Below are positions 38,001 to 51,337 of a stretch of DNA of 64,000 nucleotides, one piece after another (positions within the stretch are counted from its first letter, which is position 1; every line of letters starts with the position of its first letter). Source of the stretch: Megachile rotundata. Taxonomy: Eukaryota; Arthropoda; Insecta; Hymenoptera; Megachilidae. The notes under the pieces were generated by a model. It was given only the letters and a program-made list of their open reading frames with translations. It did not search any database and was not told where the DNA came from. The DNA lies in contig NW_027473348.1 of the NCBI RefSeq assembly GCF_050947335.1, forward strand, positions 508,501 to 572,500, given 5' to 3'. Made by a program: the position numbers and the translations under genes.

Positions 38001-38760
38001 TGTGTGATCGTGATTGTGTGATTGTGGTTGTGTGATTGTGATTGTGTGACTGTGATTGTGTGACTGTGGTTGTGTGACTGTGATTGTGTGACTGTGATTG
38101 TATGACTGTGATTGTGGGATTGTGACTGTGTGGTCGTGATTGTGTGATCGTGATTGTGGGATTCTGATTATGGGATTGTGACTGTGTGATTGAGTGATTG
38201 TGATTGCGTGATTGTGATTGTGTGATTGTGATTGTGTGACTGTGATTGTGTGATTGTGATTGTGGGCTTGTGATTGTGATTGTGTGATTGTGATTGTGTG
38301 AGTGTGATTGTGTGATTGTGATTGTGATTGTGTGATTGTGATTGTGTGATCCTGCTTGTGTGATCGTCATTGTGTGATTGTGATTGTGTGATTGTGTGAT
38401 TGTGTGATTGTGATTGTGTTATTGTGATTTTGTGATTGTGATTGTGTGACTGTGATTGTGTAACTGTGATTGTGTGATTGTGATTGTGTCATTGTGATTG
38501 TGTGATTGTGGTTGTGTGATTGTGATTGTGTGACTGTGATTGTGTGACTGTGATTGTGTGACTGTGATTGTGGGATTGTGACTGTGTGATCGTGATTGTG
38601 TGATCGTGATTGTGGGATTGTGATTGTGGGATTGTGACTGTGTGATGGTGTGATTGTGATGGTGTGATTGTTATTGTGTGATCGTGATTGTGTGATCGTG
38701 ATTGTGTGATCGTGATTGTGTGGCCGTGATTGTGTGATCGTGATTGTGCGATCGTGTTTG
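38001..38760 (+). repeat. Spacer array with GATTATGGG / GTCATTG marks
   Basis: The succession GATTCTGATTATGGG near 38160 to GTCATTG near 38354 resembles 42.88-43.1, 45.74-45.92 and 56.55-56.73 kb. The remainder to GGCCG near 38722 resembles 13.7-13.95 kb. One 14-mer near 38266 reads GTGGGCTTG. There is no gene in it. Confidence 0.55.
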
Positions 38761-41176
38761 TGTGATCGTGATTGTGATTTTGGTTGTGCGATTGTGATTG
38801 TGTGACTGTGATTGGGTGATCGTGATTGTGCGATCGTGATTGTGTGATCGTGATTGTGTGATCGTGATTGTGTGATCGTGATTGTGTGGTTGTGATTGTG
38901 TGATCGTAATTGTGTGATCCTGTTTGTGTGATCGTGATTGTGATTGAGATTGTGTGATTGTGATTGTGTGACTGTGATTGTGTGACTGTGATTGTGTGAC
39001 TGTGATTGTGTGATCGTGATTGTGTGATCGTGATTGTGTGATCGTGATTGTGTGATCGTGATTGTGTGATCGTGATTGTGTGATCGTGATTGTGTGATTG
39101 TGTTATTGTGATTGTGTGATTCTGATTGTGTGATTGTGATTGTGTGATCGTGACTGTGTGATCGTGATTGTGTGATCGTGATTGTGGGATTGTGACTGTG
39201 TGATTGTGTGATCGTGATTGTGATTGTGTGATTGTGTGAGGGTGATTATGTGATTGTGATTGTGATTGTGCGATTGTGATTGTGTGATTGTGATTGTGTG
39301 ATTGTGATTGTGTGATTGTGATTGTGTGATTGTGATTGTGTGATTGTGATTGTGTGATTGTGATTGTGATTGTGTGATTGTGATTGTGTGATTGTGACTG
39401 TGTGATTGTGATTGTGTGATTGTGTGATTGTGATTGTGTGATTGTGATTGTGTGATTGTGATTGTGTGACCGTGATTGTGTGATCGTGATTGTGTGATAG
39501 TGATTTTGTGATAGCGATTGTGTGATAGTGATTGTGATTGTGATTGTGTGATTGTGATTGTGTGACCGTGATTGTGTGATCGTGATTGTCTGATCGTGAT
39601 TGTGTGAACGTGATTGTGTGATTGTGATTGTGTGATTGTGTTTGTGTGATCGTGATTGTGTGATCGTGACTATGTGTTTGTGATTGTGTGACTGCGATTG
39701 TGGAATTGTGACTGTGTGATCGTGATTGTGTAATCGTGATTGTGCGATCGTGATTGTGTGATCGTGATTGTGTGATCGTGATTGTGTGATCGTGACTGTG
39801 TGGTCGTGATTGTGTGATCGTAATTGTGTGATCCTGTTTGTGTGATCGTGATTGTGATTGAGATTGTGTGATTGTGATTGTGTGACTGTGATTGTGTGAT
39901 CGTGATTGTCTGATCGTGATTGTGTGACCGTGATTGTGCGATTGTGACTGTGTGATTGTGTGATTGTGTGACTGTGCGACTGTGTGACTGTGTGATTGTG
40001 ATGGTGTGATTGTTATTGTGTGATCGTGATTGTGTGATCGTGATTGTGTGATCGTGATTGTGTGATCGTGATTGTGTGATCGTGATTGTGTGGCCGTGAT
40101 TGTGTGATCGTGATTGTGCGATCGTGTTTGTGTGATCGTGATTGTGTGGTCGTGACTGTGTGGTCGTGATTGTGTGATCGTAATTGTGTGATCCTGTTTG
40201 TGTGATCGTGATTGTGATTGAGATTGTGTGATTGTGATTGTGTGACTGTGATTGTGTGATCGTGATTGTCTGATCGTGATTGTGTGAACGTGATTGTGTG
40301 ATCGTGATTGTGTGATCGTGATCGTGTGATCGTGGTTGTGTGATAGCGACTGTGTGTTTGTGATTGTGTGACTGTGATAGTGTGATTGTGATTGTGGGAT
40401 TGTGATTGTGATTGTGTGACTGTGGTTGTGTGATTGTGATTGTGGGATTGTGATTGTGTGATTGTGTGATCGTGATTGTGCGATCGTGATTGTGTGATCG
40501 TGATTGTGTGATTGTGATTGTGATTGTGTGACTGTGTGATTGTGATTGTGTGATCGTGATTGCGTGATCGTGATTGTGTGATCGTTATTGTGTGATTGTG
40601 TTATTGTGATTGTGTGATTGAGTGATTGTGATTGTGTGATTGTGATTGTGTGACTGTGATTGTGTGATTGTGATTGTGGGATTGTGATTGTGATTGTGTG
40701 ATTGTGATTGTGTGAGTGTGATTGTGTGAATGTGATTGTGTGAGTGTGATTCTGTGATTGTGTGATTGTGATTGTGTGATTGTGATTGTGTGATCGTGAT
40801 TGTGTGATCGTGATTGTGTGATTGTGTAATTGTGATTGTGTTATTGTGATTTTGTGATTGTGATTGTGATTGTGATTGTGATTGTGATTGTGATTGTGTG
40901 ACTGTGTGATTGTGATTGTGAGATCGTGATTGTGTGGTCGTGATTTTGTGATCGTGATTGTGCGATTGTGACTGTGTGTTTGTGTGATTGTGATTGTGTG
41001 ATTGTGATTGTGATTGTGTGACTATGTGATTGTGATTGTGTGATCGTGATTGTGTGGTCGTGATTGTGTGATTGTGTTATTGTGATTGTGTGACTGTGAT
41101 TGTGTGATTGTGATTGTGTGATTGTGATTGTGTAATTGTGTGATTGTGTGATTGTGATTGTGTGATTGTGATTGTG
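38760..41176 (+). repeat. ~2.4-kb block, second copy of the ~4.44-kb-offset pair
   Basis: Counterpart of 34300-36740, with AGGGTG at 39239, GCGACTG at 39976 and TTCTG at 40750. Small differences include GTGGAATT near 39703 where the first copy has GTGGGATT. It continues past about 41176 with the usual 14-mers while the first copy switches to C-type units. Confidence 0.75.
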
Positions 41177-41824
41177 TGATTGTGATTGTGTGATCGTGAT
41201 TGTGTGATTGTGATTGTGTGATTGTGATTGTGTGATTGTGATTGTGTGATTCTGGTTGTGTGATTGTGATTGTGTGATCGTGACTGTGTGATCGTGTTTG
41301 TGTGATCGTGATTGTGGGTTTGTGACTGTGTGATTGTGTGATTGTGATCGTGTGATTGTGATTGTGTGACTGTGATTGTGTGACTGTGATTGTGTGACTG
41401 TGATTGTGCGATTGTGACTGTGTGATCGTGATTGTGTGATCATGATTGTGGGATTGTGATTGTGGGATTGTGACTGTGTGATGGGGTGATTGTGATGGTG
41501 TGATTGTGATTGTGTGATCGTGATTGTGTGATCGTGTTTGTGTGATCGTGATTGTGATTTTGGTTGTGTGATTGTGATTGTGGTTGTGTGACTGTGATTG
41601 TGTGATCGTGATTGTGCGATCGTGATTGTGTGATCGTGATTGTGTGATCGTGATTGTGTGATCGTGATTGTGTGGTTGTGATTGTGTGATCGTAATTGTG
41701 TGATCCTGTTTGTGTGATCGTGATTGTGATTGAGATTGTGTGATTGTGATTGTGTGACTGTGATTGTGTGACTGTGATTGTGTGACTGTGATTGTGTGAT
41801 TGTGATTGTGTGATCGTAAGTGTG
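41177..41824 (+). repeat. GATGGGG-containing segment
   Basis: Holds the last GATGGGG of the window, at 41480. The GGGCTC context follows after only 345 bp, against 415-469 bp elsewhere. It includes GTGATCATGATTG near 41436, one of the very few TGATCA hexamers in the array. Confidence 0.6.
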
Positions 41825-42750
41825 ATTGGGCTCGTGTGATTGTGATTGTGTGATTGTGATTGTGTGATTGTGATTGTGTGATTGTGATTGTGATTGTGTG
41901 ACTATGTGATTGTGATTGTGTGATCGTGATTGTGCGATCGTGATTGTGTGATCGTGATTGTGCGATCGTGATTGTGTGATCGTGATTGTGCGATCGTGTT
42001 TGTGTGATCGTGATTGTGATTTTGGTTGTGCGATTGTGATTGTGTGACTGTGATTGTGTGATCGTGATTGTGTGATTGTGATTGTGGGATTGTGATTGTG
42101 ATTGTGTGATTGTGATTGTGTGAGTGTGATTGTGTGCTCGTGATTGTGTGATTGTGGTTGTGTGATTGTGATTGTATGACTGTGATTGTGTGACTGTGAT
42201 TGTGTGACTGTGATTGTGGGATTGTGACTGTGTGATCGTGATTGTGTGATCGTGATTGTGGGATTGCGATTGTGGAATTGTGACTGTGTGATGGTGTGAT
42301 TGTGATGGTGTGATTGTTATTGTGTGACCGTGATTGTGTGATCGTGATTGTGTGATCGTGATTGTGTGATCGTGATTGTGTGGCCGTGATCGTGTGATCG
42401 TGATTGTGCGATCGTGTTTGTGTGATCGTGATTGTGATTTTGGTTGTGCGATTGTGATTGTGTGACTGTGATTGTGTGATCGTGATTGTGCGATCGTGAT
42501 TGTGTGATCGTGATTGTGTGATCGTGATTGTGTGATCGTGACTGTGTGGTCGTGATTGTGTGATCGTAATTGTGTGATCCTGTTTGTGTGATCGTGATTG
42601 TGATTGAGATTGTGTGATTGTGATTGTGTGACTGTGATTGTGTGATCGTGATTGTCTGATCGTGATTGTGTGATCGTGATTGTGCGATTGTGACTGTGTG
42701 ATTGTGTGATTGTGTGACTGTGCGACTGTGTGACTGTGTGATTGTGATTG
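41825..42750 (+). repeat. Segment recurring at 55079-56004
   Basis: GGGCTC context at 41825 and GCTCG at 42136 recur at 55079 and 55390, both 13254 bp away. Both copies read GATCGTAAGTGTG just before GGGCTC, as do 14322 and 21545; other copies read GATCGTAATTGTG. These four belong to one sub-lineage. Confidence 0.72.
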
Positions 42751-45254
42751 TGTGAACGTGATTGTGTGATTGTGGTTGTGTGATTGTGATTGTGTGACTG
42801 TGATTGTGTGACTGTGATTGTGTGACTGTGATTGTGGGATTGTGACTGTGTGGTCGTGATTGTGTGATCGTGATTGTGGGATTCTGATTATGGGATTGTG
42901 ACTGTGTGATTGAGTGATTGTGATTGCGTGATTGTGATTGTGTGATTGTGATTGTGTGATTGTGATTGTGTGACTGTGATTGTGTGATTGTGATTGTGGG
43001 ATTGTGATTGTGATTGTGTGATTGTGATTGTGTGAGTGTGATTGTGTGATTGTGATTGTGATTGTGTGATTGTGATTGTGTGATCCTGATTGTGTGATCG
43101 TCATTGTGTGATTGTGATTGTGTGATTGTGTGATTGTGTGATTGTGATTGTGTTATTGTGATTTTGTGATTGTGATTGTGTGACTGTGATTGTGTAACTG
43201 TGATTGTGTGATTGTGATTGTGTCATTGTGATTGTGTGATTGTGACTCTGTGACTGTGATTGTGTTATTGTGATTGTGTGATTCTGATTGTGTGGTTGTG
43301 ATTGTGTGATCGTGACTGTGTGATCGTAATTGTGTGATCGTGATTGTGGGATTGTGACTGTGTGATCGTGATTGTGTGATCGTGATTGTGTGATCGTGAT
43401 TGTGTGATCGTGATTGTGCGATTGTGACTGTGTGATTGTGTGATTGTGTGACTGTGCGACTGTGTGACTGTGTGATTGTGATTGTGTGATCGTGATTGTG
43501 TGATTGTGGTTGTGTGATTGTGATTGTGTGACTGTGATTGTGTGAGTGTGATTGTGTGACTGTGATTGTGGGATTGTGACTGTGTGATCGTGATTGTGTG
43601 ATCGTGATTGTGGGATTGTGATTGTGGGATTGTGACTGTGTGATGGTGTGATTGTGATGGTGTGATTGTTATTGTGTGATCGTGATTGTGTGATCGTGAT
43701 TGTGTGATCGTGATTGTGTGATCGTGATTGTGTGATCGTGATTGTGTGATCGTGATTGTGTGGCCGTGATTGTGTGATCGTGATTGTGCGATCGTGTTTG
43801 TGTGATCGTGATTGTGTGGTCGTGACTGTGTGGTCGTGGTTGTGTGATCGTAATTGTGTGATCCTGTTTGTGTGATCGTGATTGTGATTGAGATTGTGTG
43901 ATTGTGATTGTGTGACTGTGATTGTGTGATCGTGATTGTCTGATCGTGATTGTGTGAACGTGATTGTGTGATCGTGATTGTGTGATCGTGATCGTGTGAT
44001 CGTGATTGTGTGATAGCGACTGTGTGTTTGTGATGGTGTGATTGTGATTGTGTGATCGTAATTGTTATTGGGCTCGTGTGATTGTGATTGTGTGATTGTG
44101 ATTGTGTGATTGTGATTGTGATTGTGTGACTATGTGATTGTGATTGTGTGATCGTGATTGTGCGATCGTGATTGTGTGATCGTGATTGTGCGATCGTGAT
44201 TGTGTGATCGCGATTGTGTGATCGTGATTGTGTGATAGTGATTGTGTGATAGCGATTGCGTGATAGTGATTGTGATTGTGATTGTGTGATTGTGATTGTG
44301 TGACTGTGATTGTGTGATCGTGATTGTGTAATGGTGGTTGTGTGGTCGTGATTGTGTGATTGTGATTGTGTGATTGTGATTGTGATTGTGTGATTGTGAT
44401 TGTGTGATTGTGATTGTGTGATTGTGATTGTGTGGTTGTGATTGTGTGATTGTGATTGTGTGATTGTGATTGTGTGATTGTGTGATTGTGTGATTGTGAT
44501 TGTGTGATTGTGATTGTGTGACCGTGATTGTGTGATCGTGATTGTCTGATCGTGATTGTGTGAACGTGATTGTGTGGTCGTGATTGTGTGATTGTGTTAT
44601 TGTGATTGTGTGACTGTGATTGTGTGATTCTGATTGTGTGATTGTGATTGTGTGATTGTGATTGTGTGATTGTGATTGTGTGATTGTGATTGTGTGATTG
44701 TGATTGTGTGATTGTGATTGTGATTGTGTGACTATGTGATTGTGATTGTGTGATCGTGATTGTGTGGTCGTGATTGTGTGATTGTGTTATTGTGATTGTG
44801 TGACTGTGATTGTGTGATTCTGATTGCGTGATTGTGATTGTGTGATTGTGATTGTGTGATTGTGATTGTGTGATTGTGATTGTGTGATTGTGATTGTGTG
44901 ATTGTGATTGTGATTGTGTGATTGTGATTGTGTGATTGTGATTGTGTGATTGTGATTGTGTGATTGTGATTGTGTGATTGTGTGATTGTGTGATTGTGAT
45001 TGTGTGATTGTGATTGTGTGATTGTGATTGTGTGACCGTGATTGTGTGATCGTGATTGTGTGATAGTGATTTTGTGATAGCGATTGTGTGATAGTGATTG
45101 TGATTGTGATTGTGTGATTGTGATTGTGTGACCGTGATTGTGTGATCGTGATTGTCTGATCGTGATTGTGTGAACGTGATTGTGTGATTGTGATTGTGTG
45201 ATTGTGATTGTGTGATCGTGATTGTGTGATCGTGACTATGTGTTTGTGATTGTG
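42751..45254 (+). repeat. Mixed array with GGGCTC context at 44067
   Basis: It contains GTCATTG near 43098, CTCTGTGACTG near 43246, GCGACTG near 43456 and GGGCTC context at 44067 with a preceding GTTATT variant. Nearly pure 14-bp runs lie at about 44340-44500 and 44830-45020. Parts resemble 13.2-14.3 kb and 37.3-37.7 kb. There is no gene in it. Confidence 0.55.
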
Positions 45255-47168
45255 TGACTGTGATTGTGGGATTGTGACTGTGTGATCGTGATTGTGTAAT
45301 CGTGATTGTGCGATCGTGATTGTGTGATCGTGATTGTGTGATCGTGATTGTGTGATCGTGACTGTGTGGTCGTGATTGTGTGATCGTAATTGTGTGATCC
45401 TGTTTGTGTGATCGTGATTGTGATTGAGATTGTGTGATTGTGATTGTGTGACTGTGATTGTGTGATCGTGATTGTCTGATCGTGATTGTGTGATCGTGAT
45501 TGTGCGATTGTGACTGTGTGATTGTGTGATTGTGTGACTGTGCGACTGTGTGACTGTGTGATTGTGATTGTGTGATCGTGATTGTGTGATTGTGGTTGTG
45601 TGATTGTGATTGTGTGACTGTGATTGTGTGACTGTGATTGTGTGACTGTGATTGTGTGACTGTGATTGTGTGACTGTGATTGTGTGACTGTGATTGTGGG
45701 ATTGTGACTGTGTGGTCGTGATTGTGTGATCGTGATTGTGGGATTCTGATTATGGGATTGTGACTGTGTGATTGAGTGATTGTGATTGCGTGATTGTGAT
45801 TGTGTGATTGTGATTGTGTGATTGTGATTGTGTAACTGTGATTGTGTGAGTGTGATTGTGTGATTGTGATTGTGATTGTGTGATTGTGATTGTGTGATCC
45901 TGCTTGTGTGATCGTCATTGTGTGATTGTGATTGTGTGATTGTGTGATTGTGTGATTGTGATTGTGTTATTGTGATTTTGTGATTGTGATTGTGTGACTG
46001 TGATTGTGTAACTGTGATTGTGTGATTGTGATTGTGTCATTGTGATTGTGTGATTGTGACTCTGTGACTGTGATTGTGTTATTGTGATTGTGTGATTCTG
46101 ATTGTGTGGTTGTGATTGTGTGATCGTGACTATGTGATCGTAATTGTGTGATCGTGATTGTGGGATTGTGACTGTGTGATCGTGATTGTGTGATCGTGAT
46201 TGTGTGATCGTGATTGTGCGATTGTGACTGTGTGATTGTGTGATTGTGTGACTGTGCGACTGTGTGACTGTGTGATTGTGATTGTGTGATCGTGATTGTG
46301 TGATTGTGGTTGTGTAATTGTGATTGTGTGACTGTGATTGTGTGACTGTGATTGTGTGACTGTGATTGTGGGATTGTGACTGTGTGATCGTGATTGTGTG
46401 ATCGTGATTGTGGGATTGTGATTGTGGGATTGTGACTGTGTGATGGTGTGATTGTGATGGTGTGATTGTTATTGTGTGATCGTGATTGTGTGATCGTGAT
46501 AGTGTGATCGTGATTGTGTGATCGTGATTGTGTGGCCGTGATTGTGTGATCGTGATTGTGCGATCGTGTTTGAGTGATCGTGATTGTGATTTTGGTTGTG
46601 CGATTGTGATTGTGTGACTGTGATTGTGTGATCGTGATTGTGCGATCGTGATTGTGTGATCGTGATTGTGTGATCGTGATTGTGTGATCGTGACTGTGTG
46701 GTCGTGATTGTGTGATCGTAATTGTGTGATCCTGTTTGTGTGATCGTGATTGTGATTGAGATTGTGTGATTGTGAATGTGTGACTGTGATTGTGTGATCG
46801 TGATTGTCTGATCGTGATTGTGTGAACGTGATTGTGTGATCGTGATTGTGTGATCGTGATCGTGTGAACGTGATTGTGTGATAGCGACTGTGTGTTTGTG
46901 ATGGTGTGATTGTGATTGTGTGATCGTAATTGTGATTGGGCTCATGTGATTGTGATTGTGTGATTGTGATTGTGTGATTGTGATTGTGTGATTGTGATTG
47001 TGTGATTGTGATTGTGATTGTGTGACTATGTGATTGTGATTGTGTGATCGTGATTGTGCGATCGTGATTGTGTGATCGTGATTGTGCGATCGTGATTGTG
47101 TGATCGCGATTGTGTGATCGTGATTGTGTGATAGTGATTGTGTGATAGCGATTGCGTGATAGTGATTG
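45255..47168 (+). repeat. Start of the ~10.8-kb-offset duplication, copy 1
   Basis: It matches about 56085-57974. The offset falls 10808, 10800, 10792 as two 8-mers are lost from the later copy, then rises by one 14-bp unit to 10806. The GGGCTC contexts at 46935 and 57727 both read GGGCTCATG where all others read GGGCTCGTG. A 158-residue minus-strand translation is identical in both. Confidence 0.82.
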
Positions 47169-49208
47169 TGATTGTGATTGTGTGATTGTGATTGTGTGAC
47201 TGTGATTGTGTGATCGTGATTGTGTAATGGTGGTTGTGTGGTCGTGATTGTGTGATTGTGATTGTGTGATTGTGATTGTGTGATCGTGATTGTGTGATCG
47301 TGACTATGTGTTTGTGATTGTGTGACTGTGATTGTGTGATTGTGATTGTGGGATTGTGATTGTGATTGTGTGACTGTGGTTGTGTGGTTGTGATTGTGGG
47401 ATTGTGATTGTGTGATTGTGTGATCGTGATTGTGCGATCGTGATTGTGTGATCGTGATTGTGTGATTGTGATTGTGATTGTGTGACTGTGTGATTGTGAT
47501 TGTGTGATCGTGATTGCGTGATCGTGATTGTGTGATCGTTATTGTGTGATTGTGTTATTGTGATTGTGTGATTGTGATTGTGTGATTGAGTGATTGTGAT
47601 TGTGTGATTGTGATTGTGTGATCGTGATTGTGTGATCGTGATTGTGTGATCGTGATTGTGTGGTTGTGATTGTGTGATCGTAATTGTGTGATCCTGTTTG
47701 TGTGATCGTGATTGTGATTGAGATTGTGTGATTGTGAATGTGTGACTGTGATTGTGTGACTGTGATTGTGTGACTGTGATTGTGTGATCGTGATTGTGTG
47801 ATCGTGATTGTGTGATCGTGATTGTGTGATCGTGATTGTGTGATCGTGATTGTGTGATTGTGTTATTGTGATTGTGTGATTCTGATTGTGTGATTGTGAT
47901 TGTGTGATCGTGACTGTGTGATCGTGATTGTGTGATCGTGATTGTGGGATTGTGACTGTGTGATTGTGTGATCGTGATTGTGATTGTGTGATTGTGTGAG
48001 GGTGATTGTGTGATTGTGATTGTGTGATTGTGATTGTGATTGTGTGATTGTGATTGTGTGATTGTGATTGTGTGATTGTGATTGTGTGATTGTGATTGTG
48101 TGATTGTGATTGTGTGATTGTGATTGTGTGATTGTGTGATTGTGATTGTGTGATTGTGATTGTGTGATCGTGATTGTGTGATCGTGATTGTGTGATAGTG
48201 ATTTTGTGATAGCGATTGTGTGATAGTGATTGTGATTGTGATTGTGTGATTGTGATTGTGTGACTGTGATTGTGTGATCGTGATTGTCTGATCGTGATTG
48301 TGTGAACGTGATTGTGTGATTGTGATTGTGTGATTGTGATTGTGTGATCGTGATTGTGTGATCGTGACCATGTGTTTGTGATTGTGTGACTGTGATTGTG
48401 GGATTGTGACTGTGTGATCGTGATTGTGTAATCGTGATTGTGGGATTGTGATTATGGGATTGTGACTGTGTGAATGTGTGATTGTGATTGTGTGATTGTG
48501 ATTGTGTGACTGTGATTGTGTGATTGTGATTGTGGGATTGTGATTGTGTGACTGTGTGATCGTGATTGTGATTGTGTGATTGTGATTGTGTGATTGTTAT
48601 TGTGATTGTGATTGAGTGACTGTGTGATTGTGATTGAGTGACTGTGTGATTGTGATTGTGTGATCGCGATTGTGTGATCGTGATTGTGTGATCGTGATTG
48701 TGTGATTGTGATTGTGTGACTGTGATTTCGCGACTGTTATTTTGGGATTATGATTGTGTGATTGGGATTGTGTGATAGTGACTGTGTGATCGTGATTGTG
48801 TGATCGTGATTGTGGGATTGTGACTGTGTGATTGTGTGATTGTGATTGTGTGACTGTGGTTGTGTGGTTGTGATTGTGGGATTGTGGTTGTGTGATTGTG
48901 TGATCGTGATTGTGCGATCGTGATTGTGTGATCGTGATTGTGTGATTGTGATTGTGATTGTGTGACTGTGTGATTGTGATTGTGTGATCGTGATTGTGTG
49001 ATCGTGATTGTGGGATTGTGACTGTGTGATTGTGTGATTGTGATTGTGTGACTGTGGTTGTGTGGTTGTGATTGTGGGATTGTGATTGTGTGATTGTGTG
49101 ATCGTGATTGTGCGATGGTGATTGTGTGATCGTGGTTGTGTGATTGTGATTGTGATTGTGTGATTGTGATTGTGTGATTGTGATTGTGGGATTGTGATTG
49201 TGATTGTG
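47169..49208 (+). repeat. 2.04-kb block, copy 1
   Basis: It matches 49209 onward at an offset of 2040, rising to 2096 and then 2110. Marks are GTAATGGTGG near 47224, AGGGTG at 47999, GACCATGTG near 48367 and TTCGCG at 48727. It is a C-type segment. Confidence 0.85.
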
Positions 49209-51337
49209 TGATTGTGATTGTGTGATTGTGATTGTGTGACTGTGATTGTGTGATCGTGATTGTGTAATGGTGGTTGTGTGGTCGTGATTGTGTGATTGTG
49301 ATTGTGTGATTGTGATTGTGTGATCGTGATTGTGTGATCGTGACTATGTGTTTGTGATTGTGTGACTGTGATTGTGTGATTGTGATTGTGGGATTGTGAT
49401 TGTGATTGTGTGACTGTGGTTGTGTGGTTGTGATTGTGGGATTGTGATTGTGTGATTGTGTGATCGTGATTGTGCGATCGTGATTGTGTGATCGTGATTG
49501 TGTGATTGTGATTGTGATTGTGTGACTGTGTGATTGTGATTGTGTGATCGTGATTGCGTGATCGTGATTGTGTGATCGTTATTGTGTGATTGTGTTATTG
49601 TGATTGTGTGATTGTGATTGTGTGATTGAGTGATTGTGATTGTGTGATTGTGATTGTGTGATCGTGATTGTGTGATCGTGATTGTGTGATCGTGATTGTG
49701 TGGTTGTGATTGTGTGATCGTAATTGTGTGATCCTGTTTGTGTGATCGTGATTGTGATTGAGATTGTGTGATTGTGAATGTGTGACTGTGATTGTGTGAC
49801 TGTGATTGTGTGACTGTGATTGTGTGATCGTGATTGTGTGATCGTGATTGTGTGATCGTGATTGTGTGATCGTGATTGTGTGATCGTGATTGTGTGATTG
49901 TGTTATTGTGATTGTGTGATTCTGATTGTGTGATTGTGATTGTGTGATCGTGACTGTGTGATCGTGATTGTGTGATCGTGATTGTGGGATTGTGACTGTG
50001 TGATTGTGTGATCGTGATTGTGATTGTGTGATTGTGTGAGGGTGATTGTGTGATTGTGATTGTGTGATTGTGATTGTGATTGTGTGATTGTGATTGTGTG
50101 ATTGTGATTGTGTGATTGTGATTGTGTGATTGTGATTGTGTGATTGTGATTGTGTGATTGTGATTGTGTGATTGTGATTGTGTGATTGTGATTGTGTGAT
50201 TGTGATTGTGTGATTGTGTGATTGTGATTGTGTGATTGTGATTGTGTGATTGTGATTGTGTGATCGTGATTGTGTGATCGTGATTGTGTGATAGTGATTT
50301 TGTGATAGCGATTGTGTGATAGTGATTGTGATTGTGATTGTGTGATTGTGATTGTGTGACTGCGATTGTGTGATCGTGATTGTCTGATCGTGATTGTGTG
50401 AACGTGATTGTGTGATTGTGATTGTGTGATTGTGATTGTGTGATCGTGATTGTGTGATCGTGACCATGTGTTTGTGATTGTGTGACTGTGATTGTGGGAT
50501 TGTGACTGTGTGATCGTGATTGTGTAATCGTGATTGTGGGATTGTGATTATGGGATTGTGACTGTGTGAATGTGTGATTGTGATTGTGTGATTGTGATTG
50601 TGTGATTGTGATTGTGTGACTGTGATTGTGTGATTGTGATTGTGGGATTGTGATTGTGTGACTGTGTGATCGTGATTGTGATTGTGTGATTGTGATTGTG
50701 TGATTGTTATTGTGATTGTGATTGAGTGACTGTGTGATTGTGATTGAGTGACTGTGTGATTGTGATTGTGTGATCGCGATTGTGTGATCGTGATTGTGTG
50801 ATCGTGATTGTGTGATTGTGATTGTGTGACTGTGATTTCGCGACTGTTATTTTGGGATTATGATTGTGTGATTGGGATTGTGTGATAGTGACTGTGTGAT
50901 CGTGATTGTGTGATCGTGATTGTGGGGTTGTGACTGTGTGATTGTGTGATTGTGATTGTGTGACTGTGGTTGTGTGGTTGTGATTGTGGGATTGTGGTTG
51001 TGTGATTGTGTGATCGTGATTGTGCGATCGTGATTGTGTGATCGTGATTGTGTGATTGCGATTGTGATTGTGTGACTGTGTGATTGTGATTGTGTGATCG
51101 TGATTGTGTGATCGTGATTGTGGGATTGTGACTGTGTGATTGTGTGATTGTGATTGTGTGACTGTGGTTGTGTGGTTGTGATTGTGGGATTGTGATTGTG
51201 TGATTGTGTGATCGTGATTGTGCGATGGTGATTGTGTGATCGTGGTTGTGTGATTGTGATTGTGATTGTGTGATTGTGATTGTGTGATTGTGATTGTGGG
51301 ATTGTGATTGTGATTGTGTGATTGTGATTGTGTGAGT
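49209..51337 (+). repeat. 2.1-kb block, copy 2 (tandem)
   Basis: It starts where copy 1 ends and differs by four extra 14-bp units near 50.17 kb and one near 50.6 kb. AGGGTG is at 50039 and TTCGCG at 50837. Identity with copy 1 stops near 51337, where GTGTGAGT faces GTGTGATT. This copy, and not copy 1, runs on into the downstream flank shared with 60 kb. Confidence 0.85.

Noticed and set aside
36586..38370. 594-residue minus-strand open frame rich in His, possibly metal binding
   Set aside because: The His content comes from CAC/CAT codons forced by the AATCAC words. No independent evidence of coding, and length changes of 14 bp between copies would shift the frame.
41430..41445. TGATCA and the many CGATCG hexamers as regulatory palindromes
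   Set aside because: They arise from single T-to-C or G-to-A changes in the repeat words and have no consistent spacing to any gene.
44065..45918. 617-residue minus-strand open frame
   Set aside because: Same low-complexity repeat. It begins only because a rare CAT (GTCATT variant) supplies an ATG and ends at a TTA variant; both are array polymorphisms.
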